Assembly (NCBI RefSeq): GCF_029688625.1 | Contig: NZ_JARULC010000003.1 | Span: forward strand, 248,001 to 312,000 | Reading direction: 5' to 3' | Source: Qipengyuania marincola | GTDB lineage: Bacteria; Pseudomonadota; Alphaproteobacteria; Sphingomonadales; Sphingomonadaceae | Length of the DNA: 64,000 nucleotides | Shown: piece after piece, positions 34,547 to 42,806 of the stretch | How positions within the stretch are numbered: position 1 is the first letter of the stretch | Layout of the letters: each line of letters starts with the position of its first letter | The notes under the pieces: generated by a model | The model's database searches: none | What the model was told of the DNA's origin: nothing | What the model saw: only the letters and a program-made list of their open reading frames with translations | Translations under genes and position numbers: made by a program

Positions 34547-35561
34547 GCGTTTCGCCAGCGTGGAACGGCACGATTTCCGCGGCGCCGCCATTGACAGTGG
34601 CCGGCACCTGCTGCGCCACCTTCTCCAGCATGATTTCGCCCTCGTTCAGCGGCAATCCGTAGAATTTCGGGCCGTTCTCGGACGCGAAAGCCTCGAACCG
34701 GTCGAGCGCGCCCTCCTCCTCGAATACGGTGATATAGCTTTCCAGCGCATGCGGCGCGTTGAAGATGCCCGCGCAACCGCAGTCGCTTTCCTTGTCGTGG
34801 CGATGGTGCGGCGCGCTGTCGGTGCCTAGGAAGTATTTGGTCGAGCCACCGGTCGCCGCCTCGCGCAATGCCAGCCGATGCTCCTCGCGCTTGGCGACGG
34901 GCAGGCAGTACATATGCGGGCGAATGCCACCGACGAGGATGTCGTTGCGATTGATATGCAGGTGCTGTGGAGTGATCGTCGCCCCGATATTCGCGCCGGA
35001 CGCATCGACGAATTCGACCGCCTGCCGCGTTGTGATGTGTTCGAAAACGACCTTCAGTTCGGGCAACCGCTCGATCAGGGGCGCCAGGATGCGGTCGATG
35101 AACACTGCCTCGCGGTCGAAGATGTCGATATCCGAATGGGTCACTTCACCATGTACGCAAAGCGGCATGCCGATCTGCGCCATCCGCTCCAACACACCCG
35201 AGATATTCGCGACATCGGTCACCCCATGCGCCGAATTGGTCGTGGCACCGGCCGGATAGAGCTTGGCAGCGGTCAGCACGCCGTCGGCAAAACCTGCCAC
35301 CAGATCATCCGGGTCGCTCTGGTCGGTCAGGTAGGCGGTCATGAGCGGAGTAAAGTCGATGCCCTCCGGCACTGCCGCAGTGATCCGATCGCGATAGGCA
35401 GCCGCCAGCGCGCTCGTGGTAACCGGCGGGGAGAGATTGGGCATCACGATGGCGCGGGCAAATTGACGCGCGGTGTGCGGCACGACCGCGCGCATGGTAT
35501 CGCCGTCGCGGAAATGCAGGTGCCAGTCATCGGGCCGGCGCAGGGTGAGCGTCTGTGTCAT
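34524..35561 (-). CDS. pyrC: Dihydroorotase, class II
   Basis: This 345-residue binuclear zinc enzyme closes carbamoyl-aspartate to dihydroorotate in pyrimidine synthesis. Visible motifs are HLHFRDG (metal ligands), MPNLSPP, the carboxylated lysine in [37 protein letters not shown] and LGTDSAPH. These place it in the E. coli PyrC class rather than the longer type I. ATG 35561 is the family start; a longer frame to 35654 is rejected. It follows the patatin gene by 10 bases. Confidence 0.95.
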   Translation of the reverse strand: MTQTLTLRRPDDWHLHFRDGDTMRAVVPHTARQFARAIVMPNLSPPVTTSALAAAYRDRITAAVPEGIDFTPLMTAYLTDQSDPDDLVAGFADGVLTAAKLYPAGATTNSAHGVTDVANISGVLERMAQIGMPLCVHGEVTHSDIDIFDREAVFIDRILAPLIERLPELKVVFEHITTRQAVEFVDASGANIGATITPQHLHINRNDILVGGIRPHMYCLPVAKREEHRLALREAATGGSTKYFLGTDSAPHHRHDKESDCGCAGIFNAPHALESYITVFEEEGALDRFEAFASENGPKFYGLPLNEGEIMLEKVAQQVPATVNGGAAEIVPFHAGETLSWQLAS

Positions 35562-35571
35562 CGCGCGCGCC

Positions 35572-36396
35572 TTAGCCCGCCTGCCGGCGATCTTCCAGCC
35601 ACTGGCGCGCATCCGCCTCGCCCTGCTCCCAAGTACGCGTGACCTTGCTTGCATCGGAAAAGTCGATCTTGTCGGCGGCGACTTCGCGCGTCGGCTGGAT
35701 ATAGGTGCGGCGCGCGTCCTGCGGCAGCTTGCCGTAGATGCTCGTCAACAGAACCAAAGTCGGCCCGTGATCGTCGTCCGGCAGGGGCGCCTTGTCGAGC
35801 ATGCCGCCGTCAAGCACGCGGTCGCCATCCCACTCGGGCACATCAAAGACAGGTGGTATGGTTGCCGCGGCGCAGATGAGGTCGATCAGCTTGCCGTCGC
35901 GCGCAGCCTGCCGCGCGTCCACCCGTAATTCGCTCAGCCCGGCAGCCCGCGGCCATTCGAGATGCGGGGTGGAACGCACTGCCTGGTCCAGCTTGTAGAG
36001 CAGCCCGTAGAAAACCGCCGCCAAACGCGGCGAAAGCGTGCCCGGCGGGCAGGAAAGGGTCACTTCGTACTCCGGCCCCGCAGCGATCCGCTCAATCGCT
36101 TCGGCGTCGAGCGTCGTCTCCACTACGGCGCGGTAAATTTCCTGGTGCGGCGTGAAATTGCTGCGCTTGCGGTCGAAATTCGCATCGTTGATTTCGAAGG
36201 CTTCGGTCATCAGCATCTTCAGATCCTGCTCGCGCCCGCCGATCCAGGCCGCCGCACTCAATGCCCCGCCCGACACGCCACTGATCCGCGCAGGCGACAA
36301 GCTAGCCATATCACCCAGGCCGGACAGGAAGCCGCCGTGCCAGAAACAGCGGATGCCGCCGCCGGAGAAGACCAATTGCTCGATATCGCTGAACAT
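35572..36396 (-). CDS. Patatin-like phospholipase family protein
   Basis: This 274-residue lipid acyl hydrolase has the oxyanion loop [12 protein letters not shown] (about residues 11-22), the nucleophile elbow GVSGG near residue 39, and the catalytic aspartate in [10 protein letters not shown] near 199. It is soluble with no signal peptide and is a short, single-domain member. ATG 36396 is chosen; the in-frame extension to 36531 runs antisense to ygfZ. It is divergent from ygfZ with 38 bases between and is probably co-transcribed with pyrC. Confidence 0.87.
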   Translation of the reverse strand: MFSDIEQLVFSGGGIRCFWHGGFLSGLGDMASLSPARISGVSGGALSAAAWIGGREQDLKMLMTEAFEINDANFDRKRSNFTPHQEIYRAVVETTLDAEAIERIAAGPEYEVTLSCPPGTLSPRLAAVFYGLLYKLDQAVRSTPHLEWPRAAGLSELRVDARQAARDGKLIDLICAAATIPPVFDVPEWDGDRVLDGGMLDKAPLPDDDHGPTLVLLTSIYGKLPQDARRTYIQPTREVAADKIDFSDASKVTRTWEQGEADARQWLEDRRQAG

Positions 36397-36434
36397 CGCT
36401 TTGCCTATGCCCGCGCCGCCCCTATCTGTCACCC

Positions 36435-37172
36435 ATGACTGCGACACGATTGTTCGACCGTGCGGTGATCCGCCTGGCCCCCCGCCAAGCGGACGAGAGC
36501 GTTGCCGATTTCCTGCAAGGACTGGTGACAAACACCGTCAAAGGCTTGCTTCCCGTCTATGCCGGCCTGCTGACGCCGCAGGGGAAAACGCTGTTCGATT
36601 TCCTCGTCTGGCCCGGCGCGGCAGGCGAATTGCTCATCGATTGCGAGGCGGAAGCGGCAGAAGACCTCGTGCGGCGCCTGTCGCTCTATCGCCTGCGGCG
36701 GCCCATCGATATCGCGATCGATCCCGCGATTGGCGTCCACTGGCGACCCGAGATGGGTGACGGCGGGGCAGCCGACCCTCGTCTCGGTGCGCTCGGCCAG
36801 CGATGGCTGGCGCCGGTCGACGACAGCGACGAAGCGGCCGATGCGGTGTGGCGCCACCATCGCCTGTCGCTCGGTGTGCCCGAGGGCCGCGCGGAGCTGG
36901 GCGACATATTGTGGCTCGAAACCAACGCCATCGAGCTCAACGGCGTGGATTTCTCCAAAGGCTGTTACATCGGGCAGGAGAATACCGCGCGGATGAACTG
37001 GCGCAGCAAGATCAACCGGCGGCTGGTGGTGGTCCCGCTCGCGAAATCGGACGAGAAGCGGCGGAAGATTGCCTATGCCGACAAGGAAGTCGCGATTGAC
37101 CACCTGCGAACCGATGCGATCGATCCGGATATGGCACCCGTCTGGCTGAAAGAGGCGTTAGCCGAAAGCTGA
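36435..37172 (+). CDS. ygfZ: Folate-binding Fe-S cluster protein YgfZ
   Basis: This 245-residue GcvT-like protein helps make or repair iron-sulfur clusters with tetrahydrofolate. The signature KGCYIGQENTARM (about residues 176-188) carries the essential cysteine. GLLTPQGKTLFDFLVW is the folate-fold opening. The C-terminal barrel is shortened compared with E. coli YgfZ, as usual in alphaproteobacteria. It may serve the SoxR, DinG-like and other Fe-S proteins of this cell. Confidence 0.92.
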   Translation: MTATRLFDRAVIRLAPRQADESVADFLQGLVTNTVKGLLPVYAGLLTPQGKTLFDFLVWPGAAGELLIDCEAEAAEDLVRRLSLYRLRRPIDIAIDPAIGVHWRPEMGDGGAADPRLGALGQRWLAPVDDSDEAADAVWRHHRLSLGVPEGRAELGDILWLETNAIELNGVDFSKGCYIGQENTARMNWRSKINRRLVVVPLAKSDEKRRKIAYADKEVAIDHLRTDAIDPDMAPVWLKEALAES

Positions 37173-37231
37173 CTGACAGATCTGCCGCTTCGCCTACATC
37201 TGTAGTCAGATTGTAAGCGGAGGTTGCCTCG

Positions 37232-38326
37232 ATGATTTTCCGACTGTTCCTGAGTCTCGCCCTGGGTCTTGCTGCCGTCCAACCGCTTCTCGCGCAGGCC
37301 GAGGCGGATCCGGCAATCACAGAGGCCGACAAGGCGGATGTCGTCCGCACTTTGGCGGAAAAGCTGCGCGCGAATTACGTTTTCCCCGACATCGCCGAAC
37401 GCGCCGCCGACGAACTGATCCGGCGATCCAAGGACGGTGCCTGGGCGCAATTCGAAACCGCAAAGGCCTTCGCCGATGCCCTGCGGAGCGATTTGCGCGA
37501 GCTAGGCAATGATCGCCACCTGCAGGTGCGTTACGACCCGAGCTTCGTCGAAATGTCGCCTGGCGATAGCGGAGGACCATCGGAGGAAGAGACGGCGCAG
37601 ATGCGCCGCGAAATGGCCTCCAACGCCTATGGGATCCAGCGCGTGGCGCGTTTGCCCGGAAACATCGGCTATATCGACGTTCGTTTTTTCGGCCCCACCG
37701 AATTCGTCGCCCCGGCTTATGAAAGCGCCATGCGACTGCTGCAGGGTAGCGACGCAATCATCGTCGACCTGCGCTCCAATGGCGGGGGAGACCCAGACAG
37801 CGTGGCCCAGCTGGCCAGCCACTTCTTCGCGCAAGGCGACGAACGGCATCTCAACAGCATCTACAGCCGGATAGAGGATACCACGCGCGATTTCTGGACG
37901 GTCCGCTCGGTCGAGAGCCGGTTCACCGGTCCGGTGTATGTCGTCACGTCCGACTACACTTTCTCGGGCGGCGAGGAATTCGCCTACGACCTGCAGGCGC
38001 AGGAGCGAGCCACACTGGTCGGCGAGACCACGGGCGGCGGCGCCAATCCCGGCGCGCCACTATCGCTTGGCCATGGTTTCTATGCCTTCATCCCGACCGG
38101 CAGGGCGATCAATCCGATCACCAAGACCAACTGGGAGCACGTGGGTGTCGTGCCCGAACATTCGATTGAAGCTGAGCGCGCATTGCAGAGCGCCTATGCC
38201 ATGGCGCTTCGCAAGCTGAGCACGTCGCACGACGACAGCGACCGGCGGGAAAAGCTCGAAAGTTTCGCACAGCCGAATAGCGATGCCATGCAGATGGTGC
38301 CTGATTGGAAGCACCCCCGCGAGTAG
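37232..38326 (+). CDS. S41-family (tail-specific type) serine peptidase
   Basis: This 364-residue secreted peptidase has a signal peptide ending at LLAQ (about residue 22), an N-terminal helical domain, and a C-terminal peptidase fold with LPGNIGYIDVRFFG, DAIIVDLRSNGGGDPDSV and the nucleophile serine in TSDYTFSGGEEFAYDL, followed by VGETTGGGANPG. No PDZ domain is apparent. That puts it with the IRBP-like S41 group rather than processing proteases. Substrate is unknown. It runs up to the convergent tetR gene. Confidence 0.87.
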   Translation: MIFRLFLSLALGLAAVQPLLAQAEADPAITEADKADVVRTLAEKLRANYVFPDIAERAADELIRRSKDGAWAQFETAKAFADALRSDLRELGNDRHLQVRYDPSFVEMSPGDSGGPSEEETAQMRREMASNAYGIQRVARLPGNIGYIDVRFFGPTEFVAPAYESAMRLLQGSDAIIVDLRSNGGGDPDSVAQLASHFFAQGDERHLNSIYSRIEDTTRDFWTVRSVESRFTGPVYVVTSDYTFSGGEEFAYDLQAQERATLVGETTGGGANPGAPLSLGHGFYAFIPTGRAINPITKTNWEHVGVVPEHSIEAERALQSAYAMALRKLSTSHDDSDRREKLESFAQPNSDAMQMVPDWKHPRE

Positions 38327-38335
38327 GCCGCGGGA

Positions 38336-38935
38336 TCAGTCTTGCGCGTTTAGCGCGGCGATCGAGCTTACCAGCATCCGCTCCGCCCGGTCGCGGGCGG
38401 CGGTTGCCGGGAGGCCGAGCGAGCGCGACAGCGCGCTGCCGATCAGCGCGTCGCCCATCGCCATGAGGACCAGTGCGAGCGTTTCCTCGTGCACCTGCAT
38501 CGGGTCGCCACCGTGCTCGGCTTCCTCCGGTGCGATCTCATCGACCAGATTGTGGATCGTCTCGACGATAGGGGTCAGCGCGTCTTCGTTTCCAGTCAGG
38601 ATCATCCAGCTGGCAAGGGCGCCCGCTCCTTCCTTGTCGAAGGCGTCGAAGGCCAGGTCCACGACCTCGCGCGGGCTGCCCAGACCTGCCCGGCTCGCTC
38701 GCACGGCATCGATGATCGTGTCGCAGACGGTCCCGGCAAGATGGCCCGCAAGCGCCTTCTGCAGGCCTGCTGCGGATCCGAAATGATGCAAAAGATTCGC
38801 GTGCGTGCGGCCAATGCGCGCGGCGACCGCCTTGAGCGTGACCGCTTGCGGCCCGGCCTCGATCAACAGGCCGCGTGCCGCCTCCAGCGCGGCGAGGCGC
38901 GATTCTTCGGGCGACAATCTCTTGCGGGTAGCCAT
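38336..38935 (-). CDS. TetR-family transcriptional regulator
   Basis: This 199-residue repressor has the N-terminal helix-turn-helix in VTLKAVAARIGRTHANLLHHFG (split here as LKAVAARIGRTHANLL) and an all-helical ligand domain. ATG 38935 is preferred to a TTG two codons earlier. It lies divergent from the di-iron-like hydrolase gene across a 39-bp perfect palindrome. It should therefore control that gene and itself. The inducer is unknown. Confidence 0.9.
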   Translation of the reverse strand: MATRKRLSPEESRLAALEAARGLLIEAGPQAVTLKAVAARIGRTHANLLHHFGSAAGLQKALAGHLAGTVCDTIIDAVRASRAGLGSPREVVDLAFDAFDKEGAGALASWMILTGNEDALTPIVETIHNLVDEIAPEEAEHGGDPMQVHEETLALVLMAMGDALIGSALSRSLGLPATAARDRAERMLVSSIAALNAQD

Positions 38936-38990
38936 CGACAAGGCGTTAACCCATCGCGGCGAACTGGCAAAGGCATTTACCGCTGGTTAT

Positions 38991-39029
38991 TGACAGCAAT
39001 GTAAGTAGCAGCTACTTACATTGCTGTCA
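38991..39029. promoter_or_regulatory. 39-bp perfect palindrome, TetR operator
   Basis: Arms 38991-39009 and 39011-39029 are exact 19-base inverted copies around a single base at 39010; each arm begins or ends in TGACAGCAAT or ATTGCTGTCA. TTGACA at 38990-38995 is a good plus-strand -35 inside the palindrome, and by symmetry CTGACA serves the minus strand. No equally good -10 is seen. Placement between tetR and the next gene makes it the likely operator for both. Confidence 0.85.
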
Positions 39030-39048
39030 GTTAAACTCGGAGCCTTCC

Positions 39049-39927
39049 ATGAACGCCCCCGCCACGATCGATACCGACACCCGCAAATCCGCACCGACGC
39101 CGAAAGACCTCACGCTGACCGTGCGTGACGAGCGCTTCAATCGCGGCACCACGCCGCGCCGCTGGTGGGCCGGAGATGCGTTCGGCACCGCCTGGCACAA
39201 TGCCCTGTCCGCGACTTTTCCGCGCGGCGAGGCATTCTTCATCGAAGCGGTCAAAGCCCATCGTGAAGGAGCCGATCCCAAGCTGGAGGCCGAGATCCGC
39301 GCCTTCGTGAAGCAGGAAATCAACCACACACGCGAACACATCGCCTTCAATCGTCTGGCCGAAGATCACGGCTACGACATCAAGGCGATCGATGCACGCG
39401 TGGCGGAAATGCTCGCGCTGACGAAGGACCGCCCGGTCATCGTCAATCTCGCCGCGACCATGGCGCTTGAGCACTACACCGCGATGATGGCGCAGGAATT
39501 CCTCGCCAATCCACAGCATTTCAAGGATGCCGATCCCGAAGTGCGAGCGATGTGGGAATGGCACGCGGTCGAGGAAATCGAGCACAAGGGCGTCGCCTTC
39601 GACACCTGGAACCATGCAACCCGCGACTGGACCCCCTTCCGGCGCTGGAAGTTGCGTAGCCTGATGATGCTGATCGTCAGCTTCAACTTCTTCCGCAATC
39701 GCTGGACCGATACGCTCGAGCTGCTCGCTCAGGATGGGATCACCGGCTGGAAGGCTAAATGGGGCCTGATCAAGTACCTTACAGTCAAACCGGGCGTGGT
39801 ACGCCGCATCTTCCCCGCGTGGCTCGCCTACTTCAAGCCGCGCTTCCACCCCTGGGATCACGACGATCGTCACCTGATCGGCAAGTATGAGGGCGAGTTC
39901 GAAGCAGCGCTGATGCCCGCCGAATAA
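39049..39927 (+). CDS. Metal-dependent hydrolase family protein (COG3687-like)
   Basis: This 292-residue predicted ferritin-like di-iron protein shows repeated Glu/His pairs on helices: EINHTREHIAFNRL, ALEHYTAMMAQEFL and WHAVEEIEHKGVAFD, the pattern of the family annotated as predicted metal-dependent hydrolase. It is mostly helical; a hydrophobic stretch LMMLIVSFNFF near residue 205 may touch the membrane. The reaction is unknown. It is the only gene downstream of the large palindrome and so the probable TetR target. Confidence 0.83.
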   Translation: MNAPATIDTDTRKSAPTPKDLTLTVRDERFNRGTTPRRWWAGDAFGTAWHNALSATFPRGEAFFIEAVKAHREGADPKLEAEIRAFVKQEINHTREHIAFNRLAEDHGYDIKAIDARVAEMLALTKDRPVIVNLAATMALEHYTAMMAQEFLANPQHFKDADPEVRAMWEWHAVEEIEHKGVAFDTWNHATRDWTPFRRWKLRSLMMLIVSFNFFRNRWTDTLELLAQDGITGWKAKWGLIKYLTVKPGVVRRIFPAWLAYFKPRFHPWDHDDRHLIGKYEGEFEAALMPAE

Positions 39928-39950
39928 ACCTGACGCGAGACATGAGAAAG

Positions 39951-39980
39951 ACCCCGCAAGCGATTGCGGGGCATTTCGTT
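39951..39980. terminator. Intrinsic terminator with GCGA tetraloop
   Basis: CCCCGCAA (39952-39959) pairs with TTGCGGGG (39964-39971) around GCGA, followed by CATTTCGTTT. It lies between the convergent hydrolase and acetyltransferase genes. The loop matches that of the terminator at 7406. Confidence 0.8.
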
Positions 39981-39984
39981 TGAG

Positions 39985-40524
39985 TCACGCCGCTTTTGGG
40001 GCGGCCACTTCGCCTTCTGCGAGGTCGAGCGTGAAGAGCGCGCAATCGACGTCCTTGCCGCGCGCACAGCTGTGCCGCGGGGCGACCTTTCCGGTGGGCC
40101 TGAAGCCGATCTTGCGCAGCACTCTCCCCGACGCAGGATTGTCGGTGAAATGCCCCGCCTCAAGCCGGTCGTAGCCGAGCAGCTTGGCGATCTCGACCAC
40201 GCCGCGGGCCGCTTCGGTTGCGAAGCCCTGGCCCCAATAGGGCCGCGCGATCCAGTAGCCGAGTTCGACACCAGTATCGGTTTCCCCCAAACCAGCGCCA
40301 CCGATGATTCTCGAACCATGGTCACCGGGCAGGGTCAGCAGGAAACTGGGGACTTTCGAATTCACCTCGCGCATGACGAACTGGCGCGCATGTTCGGGGA
40401 GATAGGGCCACGGCGCGCGGGCAAGATTGCGGACGACGCCTTCGTCGGCGATCCCGCCAAACAGCGCTTCTGCATCTTCGGGCCAGGCAGGCCGCAGCAG
40501 CAGCCTTTCGGTAACATGGAACAT
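39985..40524 (-). CDS. GNAT-family N-acetyltransferase, RimJ/RimL-like
   Basis: This 179-residue acetyl-CoA-dependent transferase shows the opening TERLLLRPAWPEDAEALF, the acetyl-CoA loop YWGQGFATEAARGVVE and the closing NPASGRVLRKIGFRPTG. These match the RimJ/RimL group that acetylates protein N-termini or small amines. ATG 40524 with GGGGAGA upstream is chosen over an ATG at 40545. Substrate is unknown. It sits upstream of two terminators and is probably monocistronic. Confidence 0.88.
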   Translation of the reverse strand: MFHVTERLLLRPAWPEDAEALFGGIADEGVVRNLARAPWPYLPEHARQFVMREVNSKVPSFLLTLPGDHGSRIIGGAGLGETDTGVELGYWIARPYWGQGFATEAARGVVEIAKLLGYDRLEAGHFTDNPASGRVLRKIGFRPTGKVAPRHSCARGKDVDCALFTLDLAEGEVAAPKAA

Positions 40525-40625
40525 CGGTATTCTCCCCATATCCACGCTCCGGGCTCCTAGGCCGGACGCGTGACAGTTGCGTGGCGGCGAAAGGATATTT
40601 CGCCAGACTGAGAGGGAGAAACGAC

Positions 40626-40658
40626 AAGAGGGAGACGGGTCGGTCCCATCTCCCTCTT
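40626..40658 (-). terminator. Terminator of the rplU-rpmA operon
   Basis: Fourteen-base arms (40626-40639 and 40645-40658) pair with one mismatch around TCGGT. On the minus strand the stem is followed by GTCGTTTCTC. It lies 67 bases beyond the rpmA stop codon. Confidence 0.7.
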
Positions 40659-40724
40659 CGGTTGCCGGTGGTTATCCCGGCTGGGACCGTCCCGTCTGGA
40701 CGATCCCGTTATCGGAGCGTCCGT

Positions 40725-40994
40725 TTATTCGGCGGCTTCCGCCAGCATGTCGACCGATACGAATTTGCGGTCGAGCTTGCCCTTGTGGAATCGCACAATG
40801 CCGTCGGTAAGGGCGAACAGGGTATGATCCTTGCCCATGCCGACATTGGCGCCCGGATAGAACTTGGTGCCGCGCTGGCGCACGATGATGTTGCCGGCGA
40901 CGACGTTTTCGCTGCCGAACTTCTTCACACCGAGGCGACGACCGGCTGAGTCGCGACCGTTACGCGACGAACCGCCTGCTTTCTTATGTGCCAT
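40725..40994 (-). CDS. rpmA: 50S ribosomal protein L27
   Basis: This is an 89-residue large-subunit protein next to the peptidyl transferase centre. The N-terminus [20 protein letters not shown] is canonical and has no processed extension. [15 protein letters not shown] and [12 protein letters not shown] follow. It lies 12 bases after rplU in the usual rplU-rpmA operon. The C-terminus is slightly longer than in E. coli. Confidence 0.98.
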   Translation of the reverse strand: MAHKKAGGSSRNGRDSAGRRLGVKKFGSENVVAGNIIVRQRGTKFYPGANVGMGKDHTLFALTDGIVRFHKGKLDRKFVSVDMLAEAAE

Positions 40995-41006
40995 CGTCCG
41001 TAATCC

Positions 41007-41522
41007 TTACTTCTTGTCTTCGGTCTTCTTGGCGGCAGCCTTCTTGGGCGCTGCCTTCTTGGCCGGAGCCTTTTCCTCGACGGCGCCCTTCTTGGGGGCA
41101 GCCTTCTTCGCGGCCGGCTTCTTGGCTTCTGCCTTCTTGGTCTCGGCCTTCGGAGCATCGTCCGTCTTGGCTTCGGCCTTCGGGGACGCTTCCTTCTTCG
41201 GCGCAGCCTTCTTTTCCGCCTTCGAATCGCCGACGGCCGTGATGCGCAGCAGGGTCATCTGCTGGCGATGGCCGTTCTTGCGGCGATAGTTGTGGCGGCG
41301 GCGCTTCTTGAAGACGATCACCTTCTCGCTCTTCGCCTGGGCGATGATTTCCGCCGAAACGGTCACCTTGCCGGCGTCTTCGAGCTTGTCGCCTTCACCG
41401 GCGAGCAGAACGTCGCCCAGCGTGATAGTGTCGCCGGCTTCGCCAGCCAGCTTCTCAACGGCGATCTTGTCTCCGGCGGCAACCCGGTATTGCTTGCCGC
41501 CCGTGCGCACTACTGCGAACAT
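41007..41522 (-). CDS. rplU: 50S ribosomal protein L21 with Lys/Ala-rich tail
   Basis: Residues 1-100 are a normal L21: [36 protein letters not shown] and [11 protein letters not shown]. They are followed by about 70 residues of KAEAK, PKKA and AAKK repeats with histone H1-like composition, giving 171 residues against about 103 in E. coli. Similar tails occur in other alphaproteobacterial L21 proteins. Their role is unclear; extra rRNA or DNA contact is a guess. First gene of the rplU-rpmA operon. Confidence 0.96.
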   Translation of the reverse strand: MFAVVRTGGKQYRVAAGDKIAVEKLAGEAGDTITLGDVLLAGEGDKLEDAGKVTVSAEIIAQAKSEKVIVFKKRRRHNYRRKNGHRQQMTLLRITAVGDSKAEKKAAPKKEASPKAEAKTDDAPKAETKKAEAKKPAAKKAAPKKGAVEEKAPAKKAAPKKAAAKKTEDKK

Positions 41523-41617
41523 GGTGGTTATCTCTCAATCAATTAGCTTTGCCGCATCCTTGCGAATATACGGCGCACCCGTCAGGCCGCCAATCAGCAG
41601 CCCCGGAAAGAAGCGTG

Positions 41618-41646
41618 CCGTTAGGCGAAAGGCGGGTCCAAGTCAA
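41618..41646 (-). promoter_or_regulatory. Candidate rplU promoter
   Basis: On the minus strand TTGACT (41646-41641) is followed after 17 bases by TAACGG (41623-41618). The -35 is good and the -10 weak. The position, about 95 bases upstream of rplU, suits a ribosomal operon leader. Confidence 0.4.
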
Positions 41647-41710
41647 CGGCCAGTGCGACGATTTTTCTTCTCCGCTGGCGCGACGCGACCTGCGTGATAT
41701 GGAGACCGCG

Positions 41711-42229
41711 ATGACCCTTCGCAAGTTCGCATTCGCCCTCTTGCTGCCGCTTACCTGCGCAGCGTGCGCGACACCCGATGCCGGGGCCTACCCCTCGCTT
41801 GCCATCCGGGATGTAGAGCGCGTGGATGGCACGTTCGAGCCCGTGCAGAGCGACCGGCTCGATGTACCCCCGGTCGAAACGCAGGGCACCGGCGATCTGC
41901 CGACCCGCCTTGCCGCTTTGCAGGCGCGGGCGCGCGATGCACACGCCGCGTTCCTCGCCGCATTGCCAATGGCGGAGCGGCGGGTTTCGGCCGCGGCCGG
42001 AAGCGCCGTTGGCACCGATGCCTGGGCCTCCGCGCAGGTTGCGCTGGCGGATCTGGATTCACAGCGCAGCCAGGCGGCCATTGCGCTTGGCGACCTCGAC
42101 ACCTTGTATACCGCCGCCGCGGTGCAGGCAGAGGATGTCGCAGCAGTGGCGGCTGCGCGCGACCAGGTGATCGCTCTGGTCGGCGAGGAAGACGCCGCGC
42201 TGCAGCGCCTGCGCGAGCGAATCCGATAA
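41711..42229 (+). CDS. Hypothetical alanine-rich lipoprotein
   Basis: This 172-residue exported protein has a signal peptide FAFALLLPLTCAACATP, where the second cysteine (after CAA) is the likely lipidation site. The mature part is an alanine-rich, mostly helical domain, possibly coiled coil, with LAALQARARDAHAAFLAAL, ALADLDSQRSQAAIALGDL and AAVAAARDQVIAL. I do not recognise the family. ATG 41711 with GGAG six bases upstream is chosen over the in-frame ATG at 41699 and longer options. Confidence 0.72.
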   Translation: MTLRKFAFALLLPLTCAACATPDAGAYPSLAIRDVERVDGTFEPVQSDRLDVPPVETQGTGDLPTRLAALQARARDAHAAFLAALPMAERRVSAAAGSAVGTDAWASAQVALADLDSQRSQAAIALGDLDTLYTAAAVQAEDVAAVAAARDQVIALVGEEDAALQRLRERIR

Positions 42230-42233
42230 GCGC

Positions 42234-42268
42234 AAAGAAAGCGCGGGACCGGTCGCCTGGTCCCGCGC
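42234..42268 (-). terminator. Intrinsic terminator
   Basis: GCGCGGGACC (42241-42250) pairs perfectly with GGTCCCGCGC (42259-42268) around an 8-base loop. On the minus strand the stem is followed by TTTCTTT, so it ends the transcript of the small membrane protein gene. It lies in a convergent gap and may also stop plus-strand reading. Confidence 0.78.
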
Positions 42269-42297
42269 AGCGTGCAATGTCCTTTGCCGGGGAGGGG

Positions 42298-42729
42298 TCA
42301 GCCAGTCACGCTCCCCACGATCGTGACGACGGTCAGGCCCCAGCAGAAGATCAGCACGGGTAGGATAAGCACCTGGACGGAAGCGTCCCTGGCATTGACG
42401 CGCCCTGTGTGGGTTGCGATGCCGCGCCGCTTGAGTTCCGTCCAGCGCAGGTTGCGCTGGCCGCTTTCGGGCGCAAGCCGCGTCCAGACAAGTGGCAGTC
42501 CGAAACCCGCAACAATGAAGATCGCGAAGATCGCCATGGGAATCGCCAGGCCCGGCGTCGAGAGGCCGGTGGCCATGACAGCGAGGAAACCGAGATAGAG
42601 GCCCACCGTCGCGACGTAGAGCGGCCGCGGCAATTCGAACGTGCGATCAACAACAGTGCGCTGCGGCGCGAGGCGATCGTGGACGATGGCGGTGTCGGCA
42701 ATGAGTTCGCGGGGGAGATTCTTCGACAT
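42298..42729 (-). CDS. Small membrane protein under an FNR-type box
   Basis: This 143-residue protein has two hydrophobic segments in the middle (LYVATVGLYLGFLAVMATGL and AIPMAIFAIFIVAGFGLPLV) and one near the C-terminus (VQVLILPVLIFCWGLTVVTI). A basic loop between them contains WTELKRRGIATHTGRV. I do not recognise the family. AAGGAG lies eight bases before the ATG. The FNR-type box 54 bases upstream is the best clue: expression is probably raised when oxygen is low. It could accompany respiratory remodelling, but that is inference. Confidence 0.75.
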   Translation of the reverse strand: MSKNLPRELIADTAIVHDRLAPQRTVVDRTFELPRPLYVATVGLYLGFLAVMATGLSTPGLAIPMAIFAIFIVAGFGLPLVWTRLAPESGQRNLRWTELKRRGIATHTGRVNARDASVQVLILPVLIFCWGLTVVTIVGSVTG

Positions 42730-42782
42730 GCTGCTTGCTCCTTTTGATGGGAGCCTTGTGCCGACGGACGAGAGCCCGTTCC

Positions 42783-42796
42783 TTGATCTGGATCAA
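42783..42796 (-). promoter_or_regulatory. FNR/FixK-type box
   Basis: TTGATCTGGATCAA is an exact TTGAT-N4-ATCAA palindrome, the consensus site of FNR, FnrL and FixK regulators. It lies in the 77-bp gap between moaE and the small membrane protein gene, 54 bases upstream of the latter's start and pointing at it. No clear -10 is seen. Confidence 0.75.
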
Positions 42797-42806
42797 CTTT
42801 TGCAGA

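Noticed and set aside
35562-36531. Long N-terminal extensions of pyrC (to 35654) and the patatin gene (to 36531)
   Set aside because: Both extensions are Arg-rich, overlap neighbouring genes, and fall outside the family starts.
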